The position numbers were made by a program, and so were the translations under genes. The notes beneath the pieces were generated by a model, which ran no database searches, had not been told where the DNA came from, and saw only the letters and a program-made list of their open reading frames with translations. Positions 16,483-25,981 of a stretch of DNA of 64,000 nucleotides are shown piece after piece. Position 1 is the first letter of the stretch, and each line of letters begins with the position of its first letter. The stretch spans positions 1-64,000 of the forward strand of contig NZ_MRBL01000027.1 of the NCBI RefSeq assembly GCF_001969855.1, written 5' to 3'. Source of the DNA: Bacillus haynesii. Its GTDB lineage: Bacteria; Bacillota; Bacilli; Bacillales; Bacillaceae.

Positions 16483-16653
16483 ATGTGAAATGCTTTAAAG
16501 GAGCCGAACGGCTGCCGATAAAAAGAGTAGTATGTTTGAATACCATTATAGAACAAATGTTCTCTGTTAGCAAATATAAATTGCAAGCCTTTCGCAAAAG
16601 AGGTTGTTTTCGATAGGAAACTCTGGAGCATGACACATATTTGAGGTGAAATG

Positions 16654-17493
16654 ATGTTAAAAGGACTTTATACAGCAACTTCAGCAATGATCACCCAGCA
16701 GCGCCGCACAGAGATGCTGACGAATAATATCGCGAATGCAAATACGCCGGGATATAAAGAAGACCAAGGGTCAATCCGTTCTTTCCCGGAAATGCTTTTG
16801 AGCCGGATTGAATCCGATTCTTTCAAGGCCGGCAGTGCTTCTCGTTCGTTTTCAACACAGACGCCAATCGGCTCTATCAATACAGGGGTTTATATGCAGG
16901 AACTGAAGCCTCAATTCTCGCAAGGTGATCTGCAAAGCACGAATGAGCCGACAGATATCGCAATCAGCGAAACTGAAGTTCCGGTCAACGAGGAAACAAA
17001 CGATAAAGCAGCGCTTTTCTACGCGGTCCGGCTTGAAAATGGGGATGTACGCTATTCAAGAAGCAGCCGTTTTTCTTTAAATGAAAATAATCAATTGACA
17101 ATAAACGGCCGACTCGTCCTTTCAACGGAAAATCGGCCGATCACGGTGGGAAGCGAGAATTTTCAAGTCGCTGAGGACGGTACGGTGACTGAAAACGGCC
17201 AAAACCTGGGAAGAATCGATGTTAGAATCGCGCTCGATACGAGAAATTTAGCAAGAGAAGGCGATGATCTGTACCGTACTGAAAACGGTGAGGCGCTGCC
17301 AAGCGCAGTCGGCAATCCCGAAGTCACTTATTCTGTCAAGCAGGGGATGACCGAACGGTCGAATGTCGACGTGACGAGAGCCTATACGGAAATGACCGCT
17401 GCCTACCGCTCGTTTGAAGCCAACCAAAAAGTTCTTCAGGCTTATGATAAAAGCATGGAAAAGGCGGCCAATGAGATTGGAAGGATCGGATAA
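16654..17493 (+). CDS. flhO: FlhO, flagellar basal-body rod protein
   Basis: A 279-residue axial protein of the FlgF/FlgG class. The N-terminal rod motif is MLKGLYTATSAM...NNIANANTPGYK (residues 1-35). The C-terminal heptad helix is TEMTAAYRSFEANQKVLQAYD. Two adjacent ATG codons occur (16651, 16654). The second has the better seven-base spacing from GAGGTG and matches the conserved MLKGLY start. It forms an operon with flhP 43 bases downstream. Confidence 0.93.
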   Translation: MLKGLYTATSAMITQQRRTEMLTNNIANANTPGYKEDQGSIRSFPEMLLSRIESDSFKAGSASRSFSTQTPIGSINTGVYMQELKPQFSQGDLQSTNEPTDIAISETEVPVNEETNDKAALFYAVRLENGDVRYSRSSRFSLNENNQLTINGRLVLSTENRPITVGSENFQVAEDGTVTENGQNLGRIDVRIALDTRNLAREGDDLYRTENGEALPSAVGNPEVTYSVKQGMTERSNVDVTRAYTEMTAAYRSFEANQKVLQAYDKSMEKAANEIGRIG

Positions 17494-17536
17494 ATGACCG
17501 ATCGCGATCAGCGTAAATGGAGGATGTGGAAAAACG

Positions 17537-18364
17537 ATGCTTAGATCCATGATCACGGCTTCAAACACAATGTTTGAACTGCAAAAACAAATTGATAATA
17601 TCAGCCATAATCTTACAAACACCGATACAACGGGATATAAGGCAAAAAACACGAGCTTTTCGGAGCTGATCAGGCAGCAGATCGAACAGGTAAACGAGAA
17701 AAATAATGAAGTAGCGGCAAGCAGAAAGACGCCGCCCGGACTTCGCCTCGGCGTCGGAGCCGTCATGACCGACCGGCTGACGCATAAACAGGGAAGCCTT
17801 AAGGAGACGGGCCGCGATCTTGATATTGCATTGACTTCTCCTTATCAGTACTTTCAGGTCAATGTCGACGGGGAAGTGCAATATACAAGAGACGGGGCAT
17901 TTTACTTAACGCCTGCGGCGGGGAACGCCAACCAGATGCAGCTGGTGACGAAAGAAGGACATGCCGTTCTTGATGAAAACGGAAATGCCATCCGCTTCAA
18001 CCAGCGCTATAAACACATCAAAGTCGACGATTCAGGAAGTGTCACCGTTTCGTCAGACAATCAGGGAGAAGCGCCATTGCGTTTTAACCTGGGGATCGTC
18101 CGGGCTGTTAAACCTCAGGCTCTTACGGAGGAAGGAAGCAATCTTTTTTCTGTCAGCGATGAATTGAGAGCAACGGCTCTTATCAATCTGAACGGAGCCG
18201 GGCGGCAGGACATTTCTCTAAAACAGGGTTTTCTCGAAGCATCAAATGTCGATGTATCGAAGGAAATGACCGATCTGATCTCTTCGCAGCGGTCTTATCA
18301 AATGAATTCCCGCGCCATCACGATGGGCGATCAAATGATGGGGCTGATCAATTCAGTACGTTAG
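17537..18364 (+). CDS. flhP: FlhP, flagellar hook-basal body (distal rod) protein
   Basis: A 275-residue FlgG-class rod protein and partner of FlhO. It has the same end motifs: NISHNLTNTDTTGYKAK near residue 21, and VDVSKEMTDLISSQRSYQMNSRAI near the C-terminus. Between them lies the variable D1-type domain. ATG 17537 is preceded by GGAGGATG. The hairpin terminator at 18377-18414 closes the operon. Confidence 0.93.
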   Translation: MLRSMITASNTMFELQKQIDNISHNLTNTDTTGYKAKNTSFSELIRQQIEQVNEKNNEVAASRKTPPGLRLGVGAVMTDRLTHKQGSLKETGRDLDIALTSPYQYFQVNVDGEVQYTRDGAFYLTPAAGNANQMQLVTKEGHAVLDENGNAIRFNQRYKHIKVDDSGSVTVSSDNQGEAPLRFNLGIVRAVKPQALTEEGSNLFSVSDELRATALINLNGAGRQDISLKQGFLEASNVDVSKEMTDLISSQRSYQMNSRAITMGDQMMGLINSVR

Positions 18365-18376
18365 CACAGCAAACAG

Positions 18377-18414
18377 GAGCCGGCCAAACGACGTTTGGTT
18401 CAGGCTCTTTTTAT
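18377..18414 (+). terminator. Terminator after flhP
   Basis: Interrupted stem GAGCC...GCCAAAC/GTTTGG...GGCTC followed by a T-rich tract. Confidence 0.8.
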
Positions 18415-18556
18415 TTTCATTCTCAGCGTTTTAAACCGGTTGTACCTCATCTTTTGTTGAAAAAGATTCCGTTTCATAATATACTTCCAGATGTACAGAA
18501 TAAGGCACTGACATATCATTCTATACATATTTTTCGAAAAAGGAGATGTCAAGGCA

Positions 18557-18991
18557 ATGCTTGATGCTCAGCAAATTAAAGAAATCATTCCCCACCGCTA
18601 TCCGTTTCTGCTGGTAGACCGTGTGACAGAAGTAGAGGAAGGAAAACGGGCCGCGGGTTATAAAAATGTGACAGTAAATGAAGAGTTCTTTAACGGACAC
18701 TTTCCGGATTATCCGGTGATGCCTGGTGTTTTAATTGTTGAAGCGCTTGCGCAAGTTGGTGCAGTGGCGCTTTTGATGAAGGAAGAAAACCGCGGAAGGC
18801 TCGCGTTTTTTGCGGGAATTGACAGCTGCCGTTTCAAAAAGCAGGTAAAACCGGGCGATCAGCTCCATCTTGAGCTTGAAGTGCTTCGTTTCCGCGGTTC
18901 CATCGGCAAAGGAAAAGGAGTCGCAAAAGTAGACGGAGAAGTCGTGTGTGAAGCCGAATTGATGTTCTCTCTTGGTGAAAAGCAGGAATAA
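18557..18991 (+). CDS. fabZ: FabZ, (3R)-hydroxyacyl-ACP dehydratase
   Basis: A 144-residue hot-dog fold dehydratase of type II fatty acid synthesis, making trans-2-enoyl-ACP. The catalytic His lies in [15 protein letters not shown] (~residue 48) and the catalytic Glu in [11 protein letters not shown] (~62). ATG 18557 follows AAAGGAGATG at a somewhat long distance. No FapR-like repeat was recognised upstream. The next gene, mscL, starts 69 bases downstream without an obvious terminator between them. Confidence 0.96.
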   Translation: MLDAQQIKEIIPHRYPFLLVDRVTEVEEGKRAAGYKNVTVNEEFFNGHFPDYPVMPGVLIVEALAQVGAVALLMKEENRGRLAFFAGIDSCRFKKQVKPGDQLHLELEVLRFRGSIGKGKGVAKVDGEVVCEAELMFSLGEKQE

Positions 18992-19060
18992 TGTAAACAG
19001 AATGGGTTTTCGTAAAAGCCCATTTGTTTTTTTATCATGAAAGCGAAAAGGTGATCATTC

Positions 19061-19441
19061 ATGTGGAAAGAATTTAAAAGTTTTGCGATTAGGGGAAATG
19101 TAATCGATCTTGCAATCGGTGTTATTATAGGAGGCGCTTTTGGAAAAATCGTGACTTCGCTTGTCAATGATTTGATGATGCCGCTCCTCGGCCTTCTGCT
19201 GGGAGGCCTGGATTTTTCCGCGCTGTCGTTCACATTTGTTGATGCCGAAATTAAATATGGGTTATTCATTCAGTCGATCGTCAATTTCTTTATTATTTCG
19301 TTTTCCATTTTTCTATTTATCCGTTATATCTCGAAGCTGAAGAAGAAGGATGCCGAAGAAGAAAAAGCTGCTCCTGATCCGCAGGAAGAATTGCTTAAGG
19401 AAATACGGGATTTGTTAAAAGAGCAGACGAGACGTTCTTAA
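19061..19441 (+). CDS. mscL: MscL, large-conductance mechanosensitive channel
   Basis: A 126-residue pentameric membrane channel that opens on hypo-osmotic shock. Features include the amphipathic N-terminus [14 protein letters not shown] and TM1 with the pore motif [22 protein letters not shown]2 is at ~residues 66-92, followed by a charged C-terminal helix ([28 protein letters not shown]). Confidence 0.96.
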   Translation: MWKEFKSFAIRGNVIDLAIGVIIGGAFGKIVTSLVNDLMMPLLGLLLGGLDFSALSFTFVDAEIKYGLFIQSIVNFFIISFSIFLFIRYISKLKKKDAEEEKAAPDPQEELLKEIRDLLKEQTRRS

Positions 19442-19453
19442 AGCTATAAATGA

Positions 19454-19486
19454 AAAGGCTGTCCGGCGAAGACAGCCTTTTCTATA
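19454..19486. terminator. Bidirectional terminator between mscL and ywpF
   Basis: Stem AAAGGCTGTC/GACAGCCTTT with A and T runs, between converging genes. Confidence 0.85.
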
Positions 19487-19895
19487 TATTTTGCTTAAAT
19501 GCTTCAAGAAGCCGGTCTCCGGAATATCCTTCTTTCATTAAATCTTCCAAAATCTTGTCGGAGCCTTTCCTCAGCTTTGAGCTGACCATTTTGCCATCTA
19601 ATAAGACGGAAACATGCTCGCCTAGCACCGTGATGTTTTTGACCTTCGCTAACAGCTGTGCTGGGCGGTTGCTTTTTTTCGTGATCGTTACATATGCTTT
19701 CACTTCTTTGCCTTCCTGAAGGAGGTATTCGAAAAAATACCGGTATTCTTTCGAAACCAGCCCTTCAACCATCCAGTGGTTTTCTCCGTCTTCTTTATTA
19801 ATGATAAGGCCGTCGATCAGCGGGAACTCCTCAAGCCGCTTTGAAGTTTCATCCTGGCGGACAATTTTTAAATCAATAAGCCTAAAGGTTTTCAC
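19482..19895 (-). CDS. ywpF: YwpF-like conserved protein
   Basis: A 137-residue soluble protein of the YwpF family, function unknown. The start is GTG 19895 (MKTFRLIDLKIV), preceded by GAGGTGAT; the open frame upstream of it has no SD. It is rich in charged residues, with no membrane segment or known motif. Position between mscL and the ssbB region matches B. subtilis ywpF. Confidence 0.8.
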   Translation of the reverse strand: MKTFRLIDLKIVRQDETSKRLEEFPLIDGLIINKEDGENHWMVEGLVSKEYRYFFEYLLQEGKEVKAYVTITKKSNRPAQLLAKVKNITVLGEHVSVLLDGKMVSSKLRKGSDKILEDLMKEGYSGDRLLEAFKQNI

Positions 19896-20076
19896 TAGTA
19901 TCACCTCACAAGCTTCCATAGTTGTATAACCATTATAGCACATTCGCTCGGGAGAACTCTTGACCCTGGTTTGCTTCTTCAATAGGAGCATATTCATATT
20001 TTAAATTTTGCAAAAAGTATTTTATATTGCTTTATTTTTATTTATACTTTAGGTGATATTGAGCAGGAGGTGACTT

Positions 20077-20448
20077 ATGAACCATTTTTACTTAAAGGAA
20101 GTATTTGTGATCGCAAGCAATCCAGCTGCTGACTGCCGTCAATATATGCCTATGATTTGCTTTTCAGCCGGTAACAAAAAGCACGAAATCAGCACGTATG
20201 CGAATGAAGGCATCGTGTTTCGCTATGAAACAAAGGACAGAATGGAAATATACGAATTTCAAGTAACGCTTAAACAGAAAGAGTTGTCATTTCGTCTGTA
20301 TGCTTGGGACGGGGGCTCATATGTCCGCGTATACTCAGAGCGGTGGCTGTCATCTCCTGTTTTTTTTCAGTTTCTGAAAAATACGTATTTCTCAAATAAC
20401 AATGAAATGATTTTTTTGATTAATGGCAGAAAAAAGCAAAAATTATGA
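20077..20448 (+). CDS. Hypothetical protein, possibly YwpG
   Basis: 123 residues starting at ATG 20077 behind AGGAGGTGA, so it is very probably translated. It appears mainly beta-stranded and soluble, with no domain I recognise. Aromatic-rich segments stand out (FRLYAWDGGSYVRVYSERWL), and the C-terminus is basic (NGRKKQKL). Its place between ywpF and ssbB suggests the counterpart of B. subtilis ywpG, but I rely on position, not on recognised sequence. A terminator follows directly. Confidence 0.65.
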   Translation: MNHFYLKEVFVIASNPAADCRQYMPMICFSAGNKKHEISTYANEGIVFRYETKDRMEIYEFQVTLKQKELSFRLYAWDGGSYVRVYSERWLSSPVFFQFLKNTYFSNNNEMIFLINGRKKQKL

Positions 20449-20452
20449 CATG

Positions 20453-20478
20453 AACCCGGGTTTTTTCCGGGTTATTTT
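20453..20478 (+). terminator. Terminator after the ywpG-like gene
   Basis: Stem AACCCGG/CCGGGTT around a T-rich loop, then ATTTTT. Confidence 0.8.
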
Positions 20479-20552
20479 TCATTTATGAGGATTTTGCTTA
20501 AAAACCGTTCTCTTATAAACTGGAGATACCCGAACAGGAAGGGAGGGACGAA

Positions 20553-20900
20553 ATGTTTAATGAGATCATGCTGGTCGGGCGATTGACAAAAGATCCCGAA
20601 CTTCGGTATACATCTGACGGTGTCCCTGTTGCAAATGTGACGCTGGCTGTCAGCAGGCCTTTCAAAAATGCAGCAGGCGAAATTGAAGCGGACTTTGTCA
20701 ATTGCACTCTGTGGCGCAAAACTGCCGTGAACACAGCCGAATATTGCGAAAAAGGCTCCATCATCGGGCTGAGCGGAAGAATCCAGACCCGCCAATACGT
20801 CAATTCAGAAGGCGAACGCGTCTTTATTACAGAAGTTGTCGCCCGGTCAGTCAGATTTTTGGGAGAAAGCCGAAAAGCGCAGGAGCCGGCGGATGCTTAA
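20553..20900 (+). CDS. ssbB: SsbB, competence single-stranded DNA-binding protein
   Basis: A 115-residue SSB that consists of the OB fold only ([20 protein letters not shown] to [11 protein letters not shown]). It lacks the long Gly/Gln tail and the acidic DDDLPF-type tip of essential SsbA, which marks it as the competence-specific protein protecting incoming DNA. ATG 20553 follows AAGGGAGGG. ComK control is expected, but I could not find a convincing pair of AAAA-N5-TTTT boxes. Confidence 0.92.
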   Translation: MFNEIMLVGRLTKDPELRYTSDGVPVANVTLAVSRPFKNAAGEIEADFVNCTLWRKTAVNTAEYCEKGSIIGLSGRIQTRQYVNSEGERVFITEVVARSVRFLGESRKAQEPADA

Positions 20901-20975
20901 ACCGCAAGATTCCTTCTATAAACTCCTTTCTTAAAAAAAATCAATCAATATCCCCTTTTTTATCCCCCTTTATGG

Positions 20976-21003
20976 CCGGTTTTGAATGACCGGTTTTTTT
21001 ATT
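20976..21003 (+). terminator. Terminator after ssbB
   Basis: Stem CCGGT/ACCGG followed by eight T. Confidence 0.75.
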
Positions 21004-21029
21004 TTAGACAAAAAATAGACAAATTTAAA

Positions 21030-21058
21030 TTGACGTCCAAAAATTCCGTATGTATAAT
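21030..21058 (+). promoter_or_regulatory. SigA promoter of the sorbitol operon
   Basis: TTGACG (21030-21035) and TATAAT (21053-21058) with a 17-base spacer. This is the strongest SigA promoter seen in the window. Transcription should begin near 21065, upstream of the operator at 21090. Confidence 0.85.
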
Positions 21059-21089
21059 GTAAGCGAATACAACAACAAATGATCAACGC

Positions 21090-21105
21090 TTGCACAAATG
21101 TGCAA
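21090..21105. promoter_or_regulatory. Operator candidate for the SorC-family regulator
   Basis: Perfect inverted repeat TTGCAC-AAAT-GTGCAA between the promoter and the start of the regulator gene, about 25-40 bases downstream of the predicted transcription start. That position suits repression when no sorbitol phosphate is present. Confidence 0.65.
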
Positions 21106-21122
21106 AAGTAAAGGGTGATCTT

Positions 21123-22085
21123 ATGGAAATGAAGGATGATAAACGCCTTCTGATCAAAGTCTGCAAAATGTACTACGAAGAGGATATGACACAGAGCCAG
21201 ATTGCAAAAGCAACAGGGATATACAGAACAACCGTCGGACGCATGCTGAAAAAAGCGCGCGAGGAAGGAATCGTTAAAATCACGATCGATGACCATGTCG
21301 GGACACACTACGATTTGGAACGGGAGCTCGAACAGCTGCTTGGGCTTAAAGAAGTGTACATATGCGACGCAAAACCGGAACAAACAGCTGAAGACAAGAA
21401 GAAACTCGTCGGCAAAGCAGGAGCCGAAATCTTAAAACGCGTCGTGAAAGACGGGGATACGGTAGGCTTCGCATGGGGGACGACGATGGCGGGAATGATC
21501 GGGGAGTTTCACGGTGTTAAAAAACGGAGCGCTTCATTCGTGCCGCTTGTCGGCGGTCCGGGCGCCATGGATACGAAATATCACGTGAACAGCATCGTCT
21601 ACAGCATCGCCGGTGACTTTGGAGGCACACCCTACTTTATAGATGCGGCAGCCGTTGTCGAAAAAAAAGAAACGAAAGAGGAAATCGTCAAGTCCCACTA
21701 TTTCAAAAAAATAGAAAGTCTGTGGAACGGCCTTACCGTGGCAGCTGTCGGAATCGGAGCGCCGCTTAGTTCTTCAAATATGATCTGGACCGGATTTTAC
21801 GGCGATCAGGATATCGAGCGCCTTGAAGATAAACATGCAGTCGGAGATATATGCTCGCGCTTCTTTGATCGTTCGGGAGCATTAGTAGAGACAGAGATTC
21901 ATGACAGAACCATCGCGATAGACATCAACCGGTTAAAGGACTTGGAGTATTCCATCGGTCTTGCCGAATCCCATGAAAAAGTTCCTTCCATTATCGGGGC
22001 TGCAAAAGGCCGCTATATTAATATTTTAGTGACAACTGCCGAAACAGCCAGAGAAATTGCCGAGGAGGTGAGAAATCAATCATGA
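21123..22085 (+). CDS. SorC/DeoR-type sorbitol operon regulator
   Basis: A 320-residue regulator of the SorC family. The N-terminal helix-turn-helix is at residues ~20-45 (MTQSQIAKATGIYRTTVGRML). A sugar-phosphate-binding domain follows, with the family patterns DTVGFAWGTTMAGMI and VGIGAPLSSSNMI. The start ATG 21123 has AAAGGGTGA upstream; the in-frame extension to 21090 lies inside the operator and lacks an SD. It is the first gene of the glucitol PTS operon and overlaps gutM by four bases, so it is probably an autoregulated sensor of sorbitol-6-phosphate. Confidence 0.88.
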   Translation: MEMKDDKRLLIKVCKMYYEEDMTQSQIAKATGIYRTTVGRMLKKAREEGIVKITIDDHVGTHYDLERELEQLLGLKEVYICDAKPEQTAEDKKKLVGKAGAEILKRVVKDGDTVGFAWGTTMAGMIGEFHGVKKRSASFVPLVGGPGAMDTKYHVNSIVYSIAGDFGGTPYFIDAAAVVEKKETKEEIVKSHYFKKIESLWNGLTVAAVGIGAPLSSSNMIWTGFYGDQDIERLEDKHAVGDICSRFFDRSGALVETEIHDRTIAIDINRLKDLEYSIGLAESHEKVPSIIGAAKGRYINILVTTAETAREIAEEVRNQS

Positions 22086-22525
22086 TCATTTACTTTATCA
22101 TCGCCCTTGGAGCTGCATGGCTTCTCCAAAGCGTTTTTGGTTTTTTGCAAATCAGGCATTTCAACCGAACGTTCGCCGCGTACAGACGTATGGGGAGAGT
22201 CGCGATCGGAAGGAAGACCGGCTTATTCAGAGCCGGAACGGTCGTCCTGTTTGTCATTGACAAGCGCAATAAAATTTTGAAGGCATCAAAAATGCAAGGT
22301 GTCACCGTCTTTTCAAGAATCAGGCCTTTAAAAGGGTTTGAAGGAAAGTATTTGCTGAAGATCGGACAAGCGGAGCTTGCCCGGCACGACCGCCTCACAC
22401 GGCTCGCAATTGAAGACGCCTTGAGAACATTCGACATCATCACGAAAGGGGGTGATGTCCCGCAGAAGAAAACACGGCTTCAAAAACTGATGAGCTTTCA
22501 AATCAAAAAAAGAGGTGAAATATGA
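22082..22525 (+). CDS. gutM: GutM/SrlM family glucitol operon activator-like protein
   Basis: 147 residues, one N-terminal membrane segment (residues ~2-22, [20 protein letters not shown]), then a soluble basic domain. This matches the GutM family, which in enterobacteria activates the gut operon. It overlaps the regulator by ATGA and the next gene by a second ATGA-type overlap, so translation is coupled. The role in Gram-positive sorbitol operons is not established. Confidence 0.82.
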   Translation: MIIYFIIALGAAWLLQSVFGFLQIRHFNRTFAAYRRMGRVAIGRKTGLFRAGTVVLFVIDKRNKILKASKMQGVTVFSRIRPLKGFEGKYLLKIGQAELARHDRLTRLAIEDALRTFDIITKGGDVPQKKTRLQKLMSFQIKKRGEI

Positions 22526-23070
22526 AAAACGTAACATGGCTTGCGGAAAAGTTTATGGATTTATTCAGGCATGGCGGAGAAGTGTTTGTCAGTATGCTTA
22601 CAGACATTGTTCCTTTATTGATTATGCTGCTTGTCGCCATGAATGCCCTGATACGCCTGATAGGAGAAAAGCGCGTCGAAGCGCTCGCGAGGAAGTCGGG
22701 AAAAAATCCATTGACCAGATACATGGTTTTGCCTGTCATCGGTACGTTCATGCTTGCAAATCCAATGACGCTGTCGCTTGGCAGGTTCTTGCCTGAAAAA
22801 TACAAGCCGAGCTATTATGCGGCTGCATCCTATTCCTGTCACACGCATAACGGACTTTTCCCGCACGTGAATCCGGGCGAGCTGTTTGTTTTCCTCGGGA
22901 TTGCCGCAGGGATTACGACGCTCGGGCATGAAACGACAGAGCTTGCTCTCCGCTATCTTTTGGTCGGGATTGTGACAAACTTTCTCAGGGGCTGGGTAAC
23001 GGATATGACAACGGCTTATGTCGCGAAACAGCAGGGCATTGCCTTGAAAGATTCGGTTGATCTTAAATAA
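22522..23070 (+). CDS. srlA: SrlA, glucitol/sorbitol PTS EIIC component
   Basis: A 182-residue membrane protein with about four hydrophobic segments, one half of the split sorbitol permease. The family's central block is recognisable ([41 protein letters not shown], residues ~75-115, seen in parts). It works with SrlE (EIIBC) and SrlB (EIIA) to import sorbitol as sorbitol-6-phosphate. Confidence 0.92.
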   Translation: MKNVTWLAEKFMDLFRHGGEVFVSMLTDIVPLLIMLLVAMNALIRLIGEKRVEALARKSGKNPLTRYMVLPVIGTFMLANPMTLSLGRFLPEKYKPSYYAAASYSCHTHNGLFPHVNPGELFVFLGIAAGITTLGHETTELALRYLLVGIVTNFLRGWVTDMTTAYVAKQQGIALKDSVDLK

Positions 23071-23087
23071 GAAAGGCGGTTTAGGAG

Positions 23088-24095
23088 ATGAGTTCCTATC
23101 GTTCGGTTGAAGTTTCAAAAGGGCCGGGGGGGTTTGGCGGGCCTCTGGTGATCACGCCTGATGAAGAGAGAAATAAAATCGTGTACGTCACCGGCGGAAA
23201 CAAACCCGATTTTGCGGATCACTTAGCTGAGCTGACGGGATGCACCCTGGTCGACGGCTTTAAAACGACAGTACCCGAAAGCGAAATGGCCGCTGTGATC
23301 ATCGACTGCGGAGGGACGCTGCGCTGCGGACTTTACCCGCAAAAGCGCATTCCGACGATCAATGTGATGGCGACCGGGAAAAGCGGGCCGCTTGCCGCCC
23401 ATATTACAGAAGATATATATGTTTCCGGAGTAAAAAAAGAGAATATTAAACTGCTGGGAGCTGTGGAGGAGCCTGAACAGTCTAATATTCCAGAAGAAAA
23501 ACAAATACAAAATAAACAAAACCATTATAGCACAGAGAAAAAAATTAGTGAACAGCAGTCGCCGAAAGGGATAATGGCGACAATCGGGATGGCCATGGGA
23601 TCGGTCGTCAGCACGTTTTATCAAGCGGGACGGGAAGCGATTGAAACCGTTATCAAAACAATTCTTCCGTTCATGGCTTTTGTGGCGCTATTGATCGGCA
23701 TCATTAAAGAGTCAGGCATCGGAGACATTTTTGCCAAGTATTTATCACCATTTGCAGGATCACTGCCCGGATTGCTATTAATCTCGCTTGTTTGTTCATT
23801 TCCGCTGCTTTCCCCGTTCCTTGGACCAGGGGCGGTGATTGCACAAGTTGTCGGTTCTCTGATCGGTGTCGAGATTGGCAAAGGAAACATTCCGCCGAAT
23901 TTGGCGCTGCCGGCTTTATTTGCGATCAATTCGCAAGCCGCTGCCGACTTTGTTCCAGTCGGTCTGGGTCTTGCGGAAGCGGAAGTCGAAACGGTTGAAG
24001 TCGGGGTGCCGTCGGTGCTGTATTCGCGTTTTCTGACAGGAGCGCCAACCGTTTTCATTGCTTGGCTGGCCAGCTTTGGCATGTATGACAGCTGA
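23088..24095 (+). CDS. srlE: SrlE, glucitol/sorbitol PTS EIIBC component
   Basis: 335 residues. The N-terminal EIIB domain (~1-125) contains the phosphorylated Cys region [18 protein letters not shown] polar linker rich in Gln and Lys follows (~130-160), then an EIIC2 membrane domain (~175-335) with about four segments and the conserved [22 protein letters not shown] 23088 follows AGGAG. The linker is AT-rich but keeps the frame. Confidence 0.92.
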   Translation: MSSYRSVEVSKGPGGFGGPLVITPDEERNKIVYVTGGNKPDFADHLAELTGCTLVDGFKTTVPESEMAAVIIDCGGTLRCGLYPQKRIPTINVMATGKSGPLAAHITEDIYVSGVKKENIKLLGAVEEPEQSNIPEEKQIQNKQNHYSTEKKISEQQSPKGIMATIGMAMGSVVSTFYQAGREAIETVIKTILPFMAFVALLIGIIKESGIGDIFAKYLSPFAGSLPGLLLISLVCSFPLLSPFLGPGAVIAQVVGSLIGVEIGKGNIPPNLALPALFAINSQAAADFVPVGLGLAEAEVETVEVGVPSVLYSRFLTGAPTVFIAWLASFGMYDS

Positions 24096-24118
24096 GGTTT
24101 TCTTAAGGAGGGAGAATC

Positions 24119-24490
24119 ATGGTCATGCTGTATGAAACAAAAATAAACAGAATCGGAGCTCAAGCAGCGGCATTTACAGAAGAAAAAATGCTCATCTTAT
24201 TTGGCGAAGGTGCTCCGGATGAATTGAAAGATTATTGTTTATCAATTGATATAAATCCTGTAGAAGGCGAATTCAAGGAAGGTGATGAGCTTTTGCTGGG
24301 CGGCGAGTCCTACAAAATCACAGCCGTTGGCGGAGCTGTTCGTCAGAACCTGGCGAATCTCGGGCATATTACGCTGAAATTTGACGGATCAGCTTCAGCC
24401 GAGCTGCCGGGAACACTGTACCTTGAACGAAAAGAACAACTGCCGGAGGTTTCAGCAGGAGACTGTATTCAAGTTAAAAGATTCTCATAA
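24119..24490 (+). CDS. srlB: SrlB, glucitol/sorbitol PTS EIIA component
   Basis: A 123-residue soluble EIIA of the glucitol family, taking phosphate from HPr and giving it to the Cys of SrlE. The likely active-site His is in NLGHITLKFDG (~residue 82). GEGAPDELKDYCLSI near residue 35 is also typical of the family. ATG 24119 follows AAGGAGGGAG, 23 bases after srlE. Confidence 0.9.
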   Translation: MVMLYETKINRIGAQAAAFTEEKMLILFGEGAPDELKDYCLSIDINPVEGEFKEGDELLLGGESYKITAVGGAVRQNLANLGHITLKFDGSASAELPGTLYLERKEQLPEVSAGDCIQVKRFS

Positions 24491-24504
24491 GGAGCGGGTG
24501 CAAT

Positions 24505-25290
24505 ATGGAGATGAATAAAGGAAAAGTGGCATTGATATGCGGCGGCGGCCAAAGTCTCGGAGAAGCGCTGTCCTACCGCATGGCAGAGGCGGGATATGAC
24601 ATCGCGGTCGCAGACATCAACGGCGAGAACGCCGAGAGGACGGCTGATCATGCAGCCGGTCAATACGGAGTCAAATCGCTGTGGATTCAAGCGGATTTTA
24701 CAAAGGAAGCCGATGTGAAAAAAATGATCGGCAGGGTCACGGACGAATTCGAAAAAATCGATGTGATGGTGTACAGTGCGGGAATCGCCAAAAGCAATAA
24801 GATCACAGATTTTGAACTGGAAGACTGGGAACGAACCATTGAAGTCAATTTGACCGGGTATTTTCTTTGTGCGAGGGAAACGTCAAAGGTCATGATTGAG
24901 CAGGGAAGCGGGTCAATTATTCAAATCAACTCCAAATCGGGAAAAGTCGGCAGCAAGCATAATACAGCTTATTCAGCTTCCAAATTTGGAGGCGTCGGTC
25001 TCACTCAAAGCCTCGCGCTTGATCTTGCCGAACACAACATTCGCGTGAACAGCATTATGCCGGGGAATTTGTTAAAATCGCCAATGTTTCAAAGCTTGAT
25101 CCCGCAATACGCGAAAAAGCTCGGCATTCCGGAGAGCAAAGTAGAGCGCGTGTATACCGAAAAAGTGCCGCTTGGGCGGGGCTGTACGTATGATGACATC
25201 GCCAATGCCATCCTATTTTACGCTTCTGACCAGGCATCCTATATGACGGGTCAATCGATCAATGTAACCGGAGGGCAGGTCATGCATTAA
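24505..25290 (+). CDS. srlD: SrlD, sorbitol-6-phosphate 2-dehydrogenase
   Basis: A 261-residue short-chain dehydrogenase that oxidises sorbitol-6-phosphate to fructose-6-phosphate with NAD. The cofactor motif reads CGGGQSLGEAL (residues ~11-21, a GGGxxLG variant typical of SrlD). D38 follows (VADIN). The catalytic residues are the Ser of INSKSGKVG (~144) and YSASK (~157-161). AAGGAG precedes ATG 24505. Confidence 0.92.
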   Translation: MEMNKGKVALICGGGQSLGEALSYRMAEAGYDIAVADINGENAERTADHAAGQYGVKSLWIQADFTKEADVKKMIGRVTDEFEKIDVMVYSAGIAKSNKITDFELEDWERTIEVNLTGYFLCARETSKVMIEQGSGSIIQINSKSGKVGSKHNTAYSASKFGGVGLTQSLALDLAEHNIRVNSIMPGNLLKSPMFQSLIPQYAKKLGIPESKVERVYTEKVPLGRGCTYDDIANAILFYASDQASYMTGQSINVTGGQVMH

Positions 25291-25310
25291 AACACGAGGG
25301 GGATGCGATA

Positions 25311-25975
25311 ATGAACATGCTGATTGATTCAGCGCATATACCGGAGATTGAAAGATTGCTGGATTCAATTCCCGCTGGCGGCGTCACAACAAACCCGACG
25401 CTGATCGCAAGGGAAAAGCAGCCCTTTAAACAGCAGATTCAAGATATTCGGCGGCTCCTTCCCGAACATCTGCCTCTCCATGCCCAGGTGATCGCCGACC
25501 ACTGGCGGGATATGGCTGATCAGGCGAAGGCGCTCTATAACTGGCTAGATGGAAACGTGTCGGTGAAAATTCCGGTGACGGCACAAGGGCTTTACGCGAT
25601 CAGAAAGCTTGCGGCTGAAAACATCCAGCCACCGGGACAACGGTTTATACCGCTGCACAGGCTGTACTGGCGGCAAAAGCAGGCGCCTTCTATGTCGCGC
25701 CGTATGTCAATCGCATTGATCAAGAGTATGGTAATGGGGCGGGCGTTGTCAAAACGATTGTCGGCTTATTCAACACATACCGTTTAAATTGCAAAGTGCT
25801 AGCGGCAAGCTTTAAACATAACCGTCAAATTCTTGCCGTCATGGAAGCGGGGAGTCATGAGGCGACAGTCAGTCCTGAGCTTTTAAGCCATTTGGCTGAC
25901 CATCCGGCTGCAGACCGTGATATCCATGCGTTTCGTGAAATTTGGCACTCTCAATATGGAACATTTTCATTTTAG
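25311..25975 (+). pseudogene. Fructose-6-phosphate aldolase/transaldolase-like gene, frameshifted
   Basis: The first 105 codons read as a small transaldolase of the TalC/FSA type: MLIDSAHIPEIERLL, GGVTTNPTLIAREKQP, and the Schiff-base lysine in NVSVKIPVT. After AENIQ (about 25630) the frame is lost. Reading resumes one frame over as TGTTVYTAAQAVLAAKAG, AFYVAPYVNRID and onward to a TAG at 25973-25975. The two halves together give the full family length, about 222 codons. One missing base in CAG-CC-ACC explains everything. It is either a real inactivating deletion or a sequencing error. It is the last gene of the sorbitol operon and would split fructose-6-phosphate into dihydroxyacetone and glyceraldehyde-3-phosphate. 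Confidence 0.85.
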
Positions 25976-25981
25976 TTAGCG

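Noticed and set aside
20479..20552. ComK box before ssbB
   Set aside because: T- and A-rich stretches exist, but no AAAA-N5-TTTT pair with correct spacing was found.
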